DNA of 64,000 nucleotides from positions 7,372,001 to 7,436,000 of the forward strand of contig NC_086351.1 of assembly GCF_036324505.1 (NCBI RefSeq), written 5' to 3'. The notes beneath the pieces are model-generated. The model was not told where the DNA came from. It did not search any database and worked only from the letters and a program-made list of their open reading frames with translations. Of this stretch, positions 12,267 to 29,675 are shown one piece after another. How positions within the stretch are numbered: position 1 is the stretch's first letter; each line of letters opens with the position of its first letter. A program made the translations under genes and the position numbers. This DNA is from Eleginops maclovinus. Its lineage: Eukaryota; Chordata; Actinopteri; Perciformes; Eleginopidae.

Positions 12267-12473
12267 GGCTATACGTGCACTACGTACACCAACACCTACA
12301 GTATCATGCAACAAATGGCCATTTTTTAGTAATTCAATCTGCCAATCCATTGCCTATAAAAGTTGAATCTGTACCATTTTTGAATCGCAAAAGAGCCCCT
12401 TGTGGTTTGGTGATCTGCAGTTCAGTTTTACCTTTCAGACACCTGTGATGCCAATAACAGGACACACCTTAGT

Positions 12474-12740
12474 TTAACATGACCCTGTGGTCAAATTATT
12501 TTCAGTCTTTTCTAGGGGTACCATCATTTTTGTCCAGGCCAGTTTCAGTATATTGTTTTTTTTTATGATTCCGTTGAACCACAATTCAAAAGCAATGTCT
12601 GATTTGTATTCGTTATTTTTCAATACATTTTTATTTATTATTACTTTTGTCAGTTTCAAGTTATTTCCGAGACCATTGTGGGTTTTTCTTTCTTTAACGG
12701 AAGGGTACCAACAATTTTGTCCACGGCTGTATGTTACCCT
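12474..12740. mobile_element. Non-autonomous DNA transposon relic (GGGGTACCA...TTTTGTCCA type)
   Basis: Shows the paired motifs AGGGGTACCATCATTTTTGTC near 12,514 and GGGTACCAACAATTTTGTCC near 12,704, recognisable as a common fish interspersed element. Open frames on both strands here are byproducts of its low-complexity AT-rich interior. Confidence 0.4.
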
Positions 12741-15700
12741 TTTTGCTTCAAAAATGACTGAAGGATCATCCAAATTCTTGCCAATTAATTGTTGTTTATT
12801 GAATGGGCTACAGTAGGCTAAACTGCATACTGCATTGCAAATATTGCCTTAAATTGGTATTGTTATTTGGTTTCCCTATTACTGGATTTACATTTTTTAT
12901 CTGCATGAGACCCCCAGACTAAAAGATTTGAAAAACAACTACAAAGAGAACAACAGCATGTGTGTACTCATTTTTTTTAACCAAGTCTGAATCCTTGTTC
13001 AAAAACTGCACCTAAACTTCAGTGTTTATTTCACGATGAAGAAAGACGCTTAACCCCTTTTGAATTTTTGCAACAGACTGTTAAACATAAAAAATCCCAA
13101 TTTAGGGCCTATCGAGATTTACATGCACAGTATTAGTGTTTAATTCATGTTTGAAAAATAGTATCGTCTGAGACACGATTTAAATTCATTTGACAGTGTC
13201 GGCAGTTCATTTTGGCTAAAATTAAACACCAAAGCATGGCTATGCATGCTTGCATCTCATTTTGTAATACCTTGTCATTTGCAAGTACGTATCTTTTCAA
13301 GAATAAAGACAACTTAGCCTTACTCAATTCACAAAACTGATAAGCTTTACATTAATCCAACGATACGCCCCTCTGCAGTACTGCAGTACATCATTTATCG
13401 TTTAATCCATTTCTTACATTTTTTTTTCAATGCTTTTGGTTTAGAAAGGGAAAATAGACACAACCCTCAGTGGGAAAAGCCAAAGGTCGGGCTGTCATGC
13501 CAGGAGGGATTATCTCCTGTAAATAAAACGTTTGGTGCCTACAACCAAGGCTATGATTGGGATAGGTACTTAGTGTTAGTATTACCGACAGTATATGTAG
13601 GCAGCACTTTATGTAACCTCTATAATGTATCAACTCATTGACATGCGGGTGGGTCATGTTAGTGAACTTGAAATGTTACAAACAAGACGCTGCATGCACG
13701 GGCTGCAAACACGGGCTGCAAACTCACAGGGTAGAGCCATAGCTTCAGTGATGTGGAGTGGGAAAGTAAAGGTCCCATATTGTGGCCGTTTTTACTGATC
13801 ATAATTCCATTGTGGAGGTGTACTAGAATAGATTTATATTGCTCAATGTTCCCAAATCACATTAGTTTTGTCATACAGCATCTCTGAATAGTATCTCTAT
13901 TCACTCTCTGTCCCAACGCCTGGTCGGACAGAATCCCCCCAGAATCTAGCTGCCTGTAACGATGAGACAAAGTGACAGTAAATACGCATACTAATGAATT
14001 GAGTGGTTATCATTTTGGTAAGTATGGGATCTTTTTGCTTACAGATATGCAGGCTCTAAAGTCAGAGGGTATCATTGATTGTAAATCCCCCTGAGAAAAA
14101 AAGACTAATATTGAATTACATTAATAGAATTGGCTTTATTAGGCCTATGGTGTTTATCAATATGAATAAGTCCCTTTTATAGACTGTAAAAGGTAGCCTA
14201 TGGGCCTATGAGACGCTTTGTCTTTATAATGGCAGGAATAGCCATTAAGACTTTAGTTTAAAGAGCATTGTATGTATCATGCAAGCTGCTTTTTAGGGAT
14301 ATGTTTGTGTGGAGGTGCAAAATTGTGTCAGGGCATCATACAGATGTATATTCTAAGACACCTTCATTTACATGGAGAGCTGCTTGTTTTCTTCCATTGA
14401 TTCAGTGGATTAATGTAAAGGGAAAAAAAGGTTTTAAAAGGAAAACTCATTTGTCATGCCTTAAAATCACGAGAGTCACAAATGAAAAGACCCAAGAAAT
14501 ACCTTTTTTAATGACAACAGAGTACAAATGTATTAGTGTTTGAGTTTCAGATTACCCTCTTGTGTGACAATATTCTTGCTGGGCAATTCATGTTGCGAAA
14601 GACGAGGAAAATAGAGAGACAATAAAATTGATTATACACAATGGCTTTGATTTCATTAAAAACTTAAGGATTAAAACTTCAATGTGACATAGAGAACCGC
14701 TGAATGCTCCACAAATACACCGTTTTGTCTGTTGGTTGTTATGGATATCTCAATTAAGATGGGAGCTTTTGATATAGATTATATTGATTTGTTTGTTCTA
14801 TCTCTTAAAGAAAGTACGAGCAAACATCCGTGATGCTGGCATTCAAACATGTTCTGAGATGTTGCATTATCACCAATGGATACCGCATCCACTCACTACA
14901 CGTCCTGATGTCTTGCAGCTGTCAGAAAAATAAGAACAAATGTCATCTTTAAAGAAACAAAACCATGTAGCATTAAGATACTGAGTAAGAAATATTACAG
15001 AATAATAATTTGACACACAGATTTAATGTAGGACGCATCAACAGGCATGCTTGGATTGGATTTCTAAGGAGCTTGGGTTTGGGCATGAGATCAATGTTTA
15101 TCTTCACACAATCATCCCATGCTCCTATGTGCTTTGTTTATGTTCATGTAATGTGCCATGTTTAAACAGTTCTATACATATAAAGATTTATATTATGTTT
15201 GTGCATTATCCAAAACCCAAAATCACTTTCTGCTGGAGGTGGAGGAATGATGTACTCACTGCAGGAAGGCAGACATGTCTCACATGTCCTTATATATTTC
15301 ACTTGATGGATGCACTACTTGTACTTTATGTACTTACTGTATATCTCTTTAACTTTAAGAGTTGTGTGTGTTCCTGTGTATATAGTAGAACATTATACCT
15401 CAACTGCCATCTTTGGATCCATTATGCAATAGATTTTGACTCCTTTTCAGACAGTTATCAAACAAAAGTTGTACACTATCCTAGATTTACTCTATACCGT
15501 ATGTGTTTGCCTTAATCCTTTTACCTATCTGACTCTGAAGAAAGAGTAGTGTCAGAACGACACTGAAACAGTTTAGTTTGTAATCATTCCTCCATGTTGT
15601 CTTACAAAGAGCTTCCTAACGCCTCACATTGTGTGTATAATGAAATGCATGTTTTTGCCAGACGTTTTCTCAGCAGAAATGTTTACATGCTGCCACAGAG

Positions 15701-15832
15701 GGAAAAACACAGGTGGTGGTCAAAAGTGCACATGCCTATTTTCAACTGCAGTCTTTTTGAAGACATAACAAGGACGGTATATCTTTTTTTTTTAAACAGG
15801 GAAACAACTCACTTTCACTGGAACCAGGGTTT

Positions 15833-16595
15833 TTAGGGCTGTAATTCTGTCACTTCCACTGCAATAAAGAAACAACGACACCATTAGCAAAACAAAAAAA
15901 AGAATTACAATTGGACATGGGCTACAGGTAAACATAGGACACATGAACAAACATACTGTTAATGTTTATCTAGACTCAAAGCTTTTATGATTTATGGTTT
16001 CTGTACAAAGTGGTGGGACATTTTTCAAGTAAAACACATGTTCCTATGTATTTGTTTGTAACGCTTTATAGATGTCAAAAGATTAACGTTGCAGTAAGTA
16101 CACATCGCATGAATTATGATATACTAATTAAAATGTGTGAATTTTATTTATTTGTGTTTTGTGTTACATTTCCTCAACTGCGTAGGAATATAAGTATAAA
16201 GGCTACTTAAAATACACTTTATCGATTAAACGGTGGTAATTGCCGATCATTTAACTGCAAGCAAACATTTAGGGCTCAATGTTGTGCAGTCGAAAAAAGC
16301 ACGTTCTTATTCTGCATCAAAACAAGACATAGGCCTACTCACACAGTTGTTCTGCTTCTTTGTTGCAATCAATCTCGTTCAATAACTCCGCAGCCACTTT
16401 TACAGCTCCGCTCTCATTGAAAGTGGAAACCAGGACGTCTGTGATCTCTAAATAGTTTTTCCCCTCCAGCCTCATGCGTGCGACCCGCGGTTCCGCTTTG
16501 CGGTGCACAAGCTCGTCGACGAAATTTGCAAAGTTGTCATTTGACAGGTTAGCCAACATGCGTTTTACAGCCTTTCGTTTGTCCTTTTGGGCCAT
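15833..16595 (-). CDS. Pyrin-only protein candidate, copy B
   Basis: Exon 16343-16595 (253 nt) is a close paralogue of pycard exon 1, with identical length, phase and donor position: MAQKDKRKAVKRMLANLSND, RKAEPRVARMRLEG, LEITDVLVSTF. It splices in phase 1 to 15813-15858, the counterpart of a pycard linker exon, which adds LEVTELQP and stops at TAA 15833-15835. The product would be 92 residues: a pyrin domain alone with no CARD. The linker exon is 46 nt rather than 45 or 48, so it has also shifted frame. Pyrin-only proteins in mammals block ASC recruitment by pairing with PYDs. Whether this copy is expressed or is a decaying duplicate cannot be told from sequence. Confidence 0.65.
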
Positions 16596-18604
16596 TTCTC
16601 ATCACTAAAGTCCCACCGCCGTGACTTTTTCTCCCAGACCAGCCGCAAAGGAAGCACAGAGTTGGCTTACTTTTTTTGTGAACTGACTGCTGCCGGGTTG
16701 GAGGGTTTGAAACGTATACACTTTTAGAATGGGTTTTAAGGAAGACTCATGGTGCCTTCAAATGCAGTCGGGAAACTATAATGATCATTATAGGTATGTC
16801 AATAATACAGGTTATATACTTTAGATATTATTTATACAGGCTGCAGTAGACACGTAGACATACATGTAGTCCAAGATACTCTATAATAGCCTTCATGCAA
16901 CCGACAGTTATTTTCTTTATCCCCAATTAACAGTTTAATCAAAAAAGAAGCAAATCATTAAGTTTCAGAAGCTCTAACCAGTGAATGATTTGCCTTTTTG
17001 CTTCAAGAATGACTAAAAAGGACATTATCCACATTTTTGCCAATGAACTATCGGTTATTGACTAGGCTACTGGATAAACATACCTCCTTGCATTGTGAAT
17101 ATTGGCTTAAATTGGCATTGGTCTTTTGTTACTGGATTGCATTTGTAAGTCATATGAGACATTACCCTATATATAGGCTCAGACATATGTCCCTTGGCCT
17201 GAGACCCCAAGACTGAAAGACATGAGAAATGGCTACAGAGAGCAGAACAACACGTGTTAATCTTTTAACCAACAGAGTTGAATGCTTGCCCAAAAACTGC
17301 ACCTACATTTAAGTATTTATTTCATGATGAAGAGAGATGCTTGACTCCTATCAAAGCTGTCTGCCACAGCAAAATGTACATTGACCTTGGACATATAATG
17401 AAGTCTTAAATGTCACATTATATAGCCGACAAAAAAAAGGGAGCCATCAGAGAAAGTGTCAGATGCAGGTCGACCTTTTTATTGCTTTACTTATATCACT
17501 GCACTCAATCAAAGTTTTGCATTTGTCTCAGGAAGCTTTACAGACAAGGAAAAAGTTCCAAAGAAACCCCACAGTCAATGGGAAAATGGAAAAAAAAACC
17601 TCAGGAAGAGCAGCAGAGTAGGATCCCTTTCCCAGGACCGATAGACGTGCAATAGGTGACGTGCACATTTATAACATAGACAGTAATGCCTCTATAAGAA
17701 GAAGGTGAAGATGAATCCAGGTGGATGTCAACAATAAAATCTGGGATTTATTACACTGTAGTCTAACATCATGTTACTGTGGTCTAAGTCTGCTGAGAAG
17801 CTGTAGTATAAGGGGAAAAACAAATAAAAATGGCCTGGATTTGGTTAGCAGACACTCAATATTAAACTACCATGATTGTGATCAGATGAAAATGTGTAAC
17901 TGATCTATTTTAAATCTTACAAATCCCTTTGTAGCAACTGTTAAGTGTAGCCTAAGCCTACATGATGCCTCAATGTTTTACTGGTACAGCCATTAACACT
18001 TTCATTTAAAGAGCATTTTCTGTAATGCAGGCTGCTGCATGTAGAAGTGCATAAACAGGACAAACATGTCAGGGCCTATAAGACAGCTCCTTTACAGGAA
18101 GACCTGCTTGTGTTCTTTTCAAATGGTTGTTTGAGAAAAAATCTTTAAATGGATGATTTTGAGTATCCATGCCTAGAGTCAGAGAACAGTGCATTGATAC
18201 GTGTTTCAGTTTCAGTAGCAGTAACCCTCTTGTGTGACAATAATCTTGCTGGGCATGATGGAAGTAGAAGTAAAATAGAGAAAAAATACAGACCAAAACA
18301 ATGGCATTGATTTCATTAAAAACATTTAACTTCATAGGGACAATAACATGATTCAGATTAAAGCTTTTGATATAAATTATATGAATTTGTTTCCTTCAAA
18401 CATCCGGCATTCAGTCAGCGAATCATATTCCGAGATGTTGCATTATCACCAATATCGTACCCACTCATTACAGCTCCTGCTCAGGGTTTTGCAGCTGTAA
18501 GACATAAGAAAAAAATGAAATGTGTATTGTATCTCTTAACGACAAATGCTTTACATATAATAAACCGATTCTGGACATGCCAACTTACTGTCAAAAGGAG
18601 ATGT
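16596..18604. other. Spacer between pyrin-only copies B and C
   Basis: No exon is supported except a candidate relic (CTGCAAAACCCTGAG after an acceptor) near 18,497. The stretches at about 17.2-17.35 kb and 18.2-18.5 kb are diverged copies of sequence at 12.9-13.05 kb and 14.53-14.93 kb. Open frames near 17.4-17.65 kb show no domain. Confidence 0.5.
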
Positions 18605-19420
18605 TTAATGTCTTCCAGTTGTGTTTCTGACTGTAAAAAAATAAAATAGAAAATTGATTATTATTTCTTACAATATACAAGCTGGTGTCTCCGGAGACTT
18701 CTTCATCATCTTCACAAACATCGCTACAAGATATACTTCACTAACTTATAACTTAACTTTTGAGACAATATTCACCTCAATAAGTGGCCCAGCTCCCCCT
18801 ACATTTTTATGTATGTGGCCCTCTGTGAAAAAAGTTTGGACACCCCTGGTTTAGATTGTTTAAAGAAATGTGAGATCTATTCAATTGAAACAAGGAAACA
18901 TTCTGGTCGTCAATTACGTAACTTCCAGGAAACTACATTTATGCAACAGTAGCCTAAAGCACAAGGCAACAAGATAGAAACAACTCAGGCAAACCAACAA
19001 TGGTTTACAACTTAGTCACGTAGAAACATATTGCCTCCTACATATTATCGCCTTTATGAGTAAACGTTGTGAACTGTTGTCAGACATTTAGTGTTCAATG
19101 ATCTGCAGATGATTCAGTTCTCTTCTCATTCTGATGCAAAGACAAGTAGCAGTATTAAGATGCTTACTGAGTTTTTCTGCTTCCTCGTTGCATCCAATCT
19201 CTCTCAATATCTCCTCAGCTACTCCAACAGCTCTGCTCTCCGTAAAGGTGGACACCAAGACGTCTGTGATCTCCAAGTAGCTTTTGCCCTCCACCCGGAT
19301 GCGAGCGACCCGCGGCCCTTCTTTGCGATGCAAAAGCTCGTGGCAGAAATCGTCAAAGTTACTCCTTGACAGACCCTCGAACATATCAGCTATAGCCACC
19401 TTAATATTTTGAGAAGGCAT
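18605..19420 (-). CDS. Pyrin-only protein candidate, copy C
   Basis: Exon 19168-19420 is 253 nt from the chosen ATG, exactly as in pycard and copy B. An in-frame ATG 15 nt upstream (19433-19435) is possible but not shared by the paralogues. It encodes a more diverged pyrin domain: MPSQNIKVAIADMFEGLSRS, RKEGPRVARIRVEG, LEITDVLVSTF. The donor CTCA|GTAAGC joins in phase 1 to 18589-18630, which adds IRNTTGRH and stops at TAA 18605-18607, giving 92 residues and no CARD. The pyrin domain is intact although outside the pycard gene, which suggests constraint or recent birth. Likely role, if expressed, is modulation of ASC or PYD-sensor assembly in the cytosol. This is inference from domain content only. 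Confidence 0.65.
18781..18848. mobile_element. hAT terminal fragment (CAGGGGTGTCCAAAC type)
   Basis: Ends at GTTTGGACACCCCTG (18834-18848), the reverse complement of a familiar fish hAT terminus, preceded by GTGGCCCTCTGTGAAAAAA. It is short and has no partner end nearby. Confidence 0.5.
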
Positions 19421-20471
19421 TTCTAAACCTGGCAACTGTGGGGGGGATCTGAAATGGCTTGTTGGACTTGATTTGCACTACCCTTCGTTCACCTCGATAT
19501 AGAAAATAATAACCAGGTTTACAAGCATTCAGGAAGGAGGCATTCACTGCCGCTGGATATGTCGAAATTATAAGCTCCCAGATGTCAATGAAACGTCTGA
19601 CTTCAAAAGTCCTTACTCACCAGCATTACTTGTTTTTAAGTCACTTATAGGACGTAAAGAAACAAGGAAATACATGATTTGCAAACACAGATTTCTTACA
19701 TACCCAAAATAATAATTAAACACCAGTTTGATTGATATTACAAAAATACCCTATATACAAAGACCCTATTCACTGTAGAATAATCTGGTTTATCATGAAC
19801 TCTAATAATAATAATAATAATATCATGATCTATCAAAACCCTTTTGTATTTTAACAAATAGTGATAAACATCTATTGAGAAACACATATTTTAGTGTTTA
19901 AAGGCAGTATTTACAATGTGCATGGAGTAAGGCTCACAAATCTATGAGTTTATATACAGTTTATTTACACAAAGCAATCATCCCACAGTCTTTCACAGTG
20001 ATTATTGCTGAACAGTATAACTGAGATTATTTTCAGGCAGAGGTAGACATGAGTTTTGTATTTTTACATATAAATGCACAAAACTCTACATTGCATGACC
20101 ATATGAACACTATTTACAATAAATTCTTTCTCAGAAACACATTACATTTAAAGAGCGGCCCCTGATGTTGCAAAAAAAGTATTATTGCTTCAAATGCCCC
20201 TGTGCTTTGTTTTTTTTTTGGGGGGGGGGGGGCTGATATGCTATGTTTATGGGTCATTTTTTGGAATGCTTTTGTTTAATATGATCCACTTTTTAAGAAA
20301 AACTAAAATACTGTTTGATTGCATGAGTTTTTGGATCTTTTTAGTCTCGGAAATGCAGCATCTTGGCTTTCTGCAACATCCTCACCCCATGAAGAAACTG
20401 CATTTCAGCCAGGGCTCGAAGAGGCAGTGTGTACTTCATAGGCTGGTTTATGTCCTCCTGGGGCCCATTCT
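19421..20471. other. etv2 3' UTR and spacer
   Basis: Follows the etv2 stop on the minus strand and runs to the start of pyrin copy C. Contains an (AAT)n tract at about 19,802-19,822 and adjoining T and G runs at about 20,210-20,232. Nothing else is recognised; the large plus-strand open frame overlapping etv2 exon 8 is antisense shadow. Confidence 0.4.
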
Positions 20472-26033
<5,562 letters not shown>

Positions 26034-27303
26034 CTCTTTTTCTCTCCCAGATCCACACACGTTATTCACCGGCTTCGCGTAAAACAGAGAGTGGTCAGTC
26101 CCGACCAGACCGGTCCCGTTTTAAACGCGGCGGAGGTGGGAGGGGATCTGCGTCGTGACAGGGTTTGTTCAAAGGAACGTGACGTCAGACGCACCCCTCC
26201 CCATAGCTAAAAGCAACTAAACCTTCATTCATAAAATTCTCCCTGACAAAGAAATCATCCGGTAAAATATATTATATCACGACGATCTCAAACACTGGCA
26301 TGTCCATAACGAGAAGGCTGAAACCTTGAACTGAGTAGGCTATGGCAGCATAATTACTCGGGTCAATTACTGTAGGCTATTATTGATAAAATGACCATTT
26401 TAGTTGTAGCCTTCCCCACTTTATAAAGTAAGTAAATTGAATACAACTTTTTGTAAACGCATTTTAACCTCGATGTTTTGTACTAAACGTGTAATCTGAA
26501 AAATAAAGCAGAGTAAAGGTAATGGCATTACTCAAGTAAATAATACCTAAGTCTAACATAGATGGGCCTATATTATATAGAGGACAATATCATAAAATGT
26601 AGGATGTAGGATTTATTGATAACAAAAATATATTACAAAATCACTGTTTAAGATGAACTCTACTCCTTTAATAATGGTTCATAATTAACAGATAGTTGCA
26701 GATCTATGAATACCACATCTGAATACAAAATCTTATAATGAAACATATACAAACATAATGTAAAAGATACAGCAATACACATGGTCACAACAGCATTTGG
26801 TAGTTCGCCAATCAATACGGTTCATTATTTCTCGATACAAACTCTTTAACAACTCTGGGCATCAAGAAGACGCATAAAAAAAGAAACCACGAAATTAGTC
26901 GTATATATATATAATTAAGCTTATAGAGGATTCAATTAAAAAAAATTCAAAGAAAACTTTAAGAGTATAGATAACATGGCGGAGAAATTGCCAGCCAAAA
27001 CATCAAGCTGTGTTATTTTTATATTCTCTCACTTGGTTCACTGATTGTCTGACAGGCGCGACTAAATAACTGAGCCATGGTTTGGGTGGGGATGAAGTAG
27101 AGGCTTTGGAAATCAGAGCAGTTGGTTTCTAATTAGGTGGGAGGAAGAAAAAAATCTCTGTATCTTTAGAAACCATTCGACAAAACAATGGCCCGTAAAA
27201 AAACAAAAAAAACAACACAAGTACTCGCTGAAGAAAGTCTGAATCACGGCGTGAGTGGCTGCAGCAGATAAGGCCGAGCCCAGGGCCTTGTATAAACAAA
27301 CAA

Positions 27304-27434
<131 letters not shown>

Positions 27435-29399
27435 CTGGAAAAGTGGAGCTGGGTGAAATCGTGCGCGTCGATGGGAGACGGGAGTCGTGATTGGGAGCCC
27501 CACCTCAAGACAAGGCAAAACGGGGGTAAGGTTACATAACACGAGGTGATTAACAACCGTCTGCAGTCAACTATCAGGACTCCACCTGGGTTTAAGTAAA
27601 CTGTCACGGAGCAATACAAAAATCAACAAATCTGTGGGAAATGTAGATACAAATACAAAAGTTAACGGCACTCTGGAGTAGTGGACGTTTCATGAAATCA
27701 AGTATTTGTCATGCCAAGACTACATTAAACGCTTAAATCTTCCCTTATGTTAAGCATACAAGTTTGCCTTTCCTGCATTACACATTTAAGAGGGCCTTTG
27801 TGTAAGTATAATGATCAAAATGTAGACATTTTAAAATATTAATTGAAGTAGAACTCCTCAATGTGTTTTTTAAATATTATTGTTCCTCGTGCATTTTTTC
27901 TCTCTTTTCTTTTACTATACAAATGGATTAATCTGATGAGAGTTTTCTCCAGTAATTGTTACGTGAGTTTGTGAAACTTATGAAAATAATGAGAAATTCC
28001 ATCACAAAACCCCAAAGTGACTCCTTCAACAAAGTCTGGAACTGTTGTCTTATTTATTAACATATTCTCTCCCTTAGGTTAGTTGTCATGAATGCAAAAT
28101 GTTAGTTTGTAAATGTGCAAATGTGTAGTAAAACGTTACATATTTTTTTTGGAATGTGGTAAGTAAAAAGCACCATGAAAACACTGAAGTAAAGTTTATA
28201 CTCAACTACAGCACATTAACTAAATTATATTCTACCACTGACATTGCCCATATGTTGAAAGTAAGTAATGCTATTAAGTCTTGATAACTGAGATTTAGTA
28301 TTTAATTGTACTACAAACTTAATTTGATCATCTTTATAGAGTTTTATTTCAAGGACAAAAAAATGTTTTGTTTTCACCTCAAGTCAAATGAATAAAGTGG
28401 AATACTCTTACGTCACAATTTTCCAATCAATGAGCAACGAAGGAAAGAGGAAGTGTAATTAAAAACTGCTTTGCTGCTTTTGCACTTCTTATTCAAGGAT
28501 CCTGCATACGGGAAAGACTGAATGATCTTTACTTTGAATAGTTTGGCTTATTTGATGCTTATACCTGCAGGATTCTTGCTGTTCTGAATTTGTATATTCT
28601 TGGTTGATTGCATTTGTTGGAAGTCGCTTTGGATAAAATCCAAATAAAGTCTAATCTTTGACGACCGGAGTTGATTACTTTCAAGAACATTCAGTAAGTT
28701 GAAAGCTAGGCTACAATGTTATCAGGTCTGTCTCAAAACAACAGTCAGGTGACCATAAGCATTGAAATTATTCCTCCTGTCCATGCTGGCCATTAAGAAA
28801 TACACATTAATGCGTTTCAATGATAGTGATTGACAACCCATGTTTGTGCAAATTCAGATTCACAAGTGTATCTGAAGTTAATATAGGGCTCCAGCAGTCA
28901 AAGTTAAACAAATCCCATGGATATAAAGTGACAGTGGATAAATGTCTCCATGTCCAGTGGAAGGACATTAACACAAACTTCAGTTTTTATGCCTAAAAGC
29001 TGCACTCCCATTATCAATCTTATATAGTAGGCTGATCCACTGAAATGATTATTGTACATTATCATACACTGGTGTTTAATGTGTGTTGAAGCATTTATAT
29101 GACATGTGATGTCTCCAAAAGTGCACATCTTAGAAACCTTTTTTTATTATTTTTTTTAGAAACCAACACTATTTTGTTTTTACACTTTACAGGCTTTCAG
29201 TATTCAGTGGCACATTTCACTTTCTCTGCTGTTTAACTATTGCAAAACTTTAACTGCGTGTCGTGTTTTCCAATGAGTCAACATATAAATCTACTGCAGC
29301 ACACACAAACTAGCTTTTCGTTTTTTCTTCTGAGCAGTAAGTGACTGTTGTTTCATGAGAAGTATAGTTTCAGAGCAGTGACTTCACTTCCCAATTTAC

Positions 29400-29514
<115 letters not shown>

Positions 29515-29675
29515 TTGTCATCCGGTTTTGGTCTGCGAGCAAAAAATTGTAACTGCAATGGTTTGCGCCATAGAGCCAATGCACCCCTGCATGCATTGAA
29601 GTGAGGTTAGAAGGCTTAATTATCTGCACCATTTATAAAAAACGACTAAATGACAAAGACTGCAAAGCTGCTGCA

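Larger units (their letters stand above)
11830..15832. other. Spacer between pycard and the first pyrin-only gene; duplicated non-coding DNA and transposon relics
   Basis: No convincing exon. Parts at 12.9-13.05 kb and 14.53-14.93 kb match 17.2-17.35 kb and 18.2-18.5 kb, marking a segmental duplication. A candidate 3' exon remnant (acceptor then CTGCAAGACATCAGG) lies near 14,910-14,926 and has a counterpart near 18,497. A teleost interspersed repeat-like stretch is at about 13,770-13,960. Two DNA-transposon relics are listed separately. Confidence 0.5.

Noticed and set aside
15051..15515. 154-codon plus-strand frame
   Set aside because: Lies in duplicated intronic DNA with a counterpart near 10.4 kb that is not open; no domain or splice sites.
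17410..17655. Frames near 17.4-17.65 kb as an extra immune exon
   Set aside because: No death-fold motif, no acceptor/donor pair in a matching phase, and no counterpart in the other duplicated unit.
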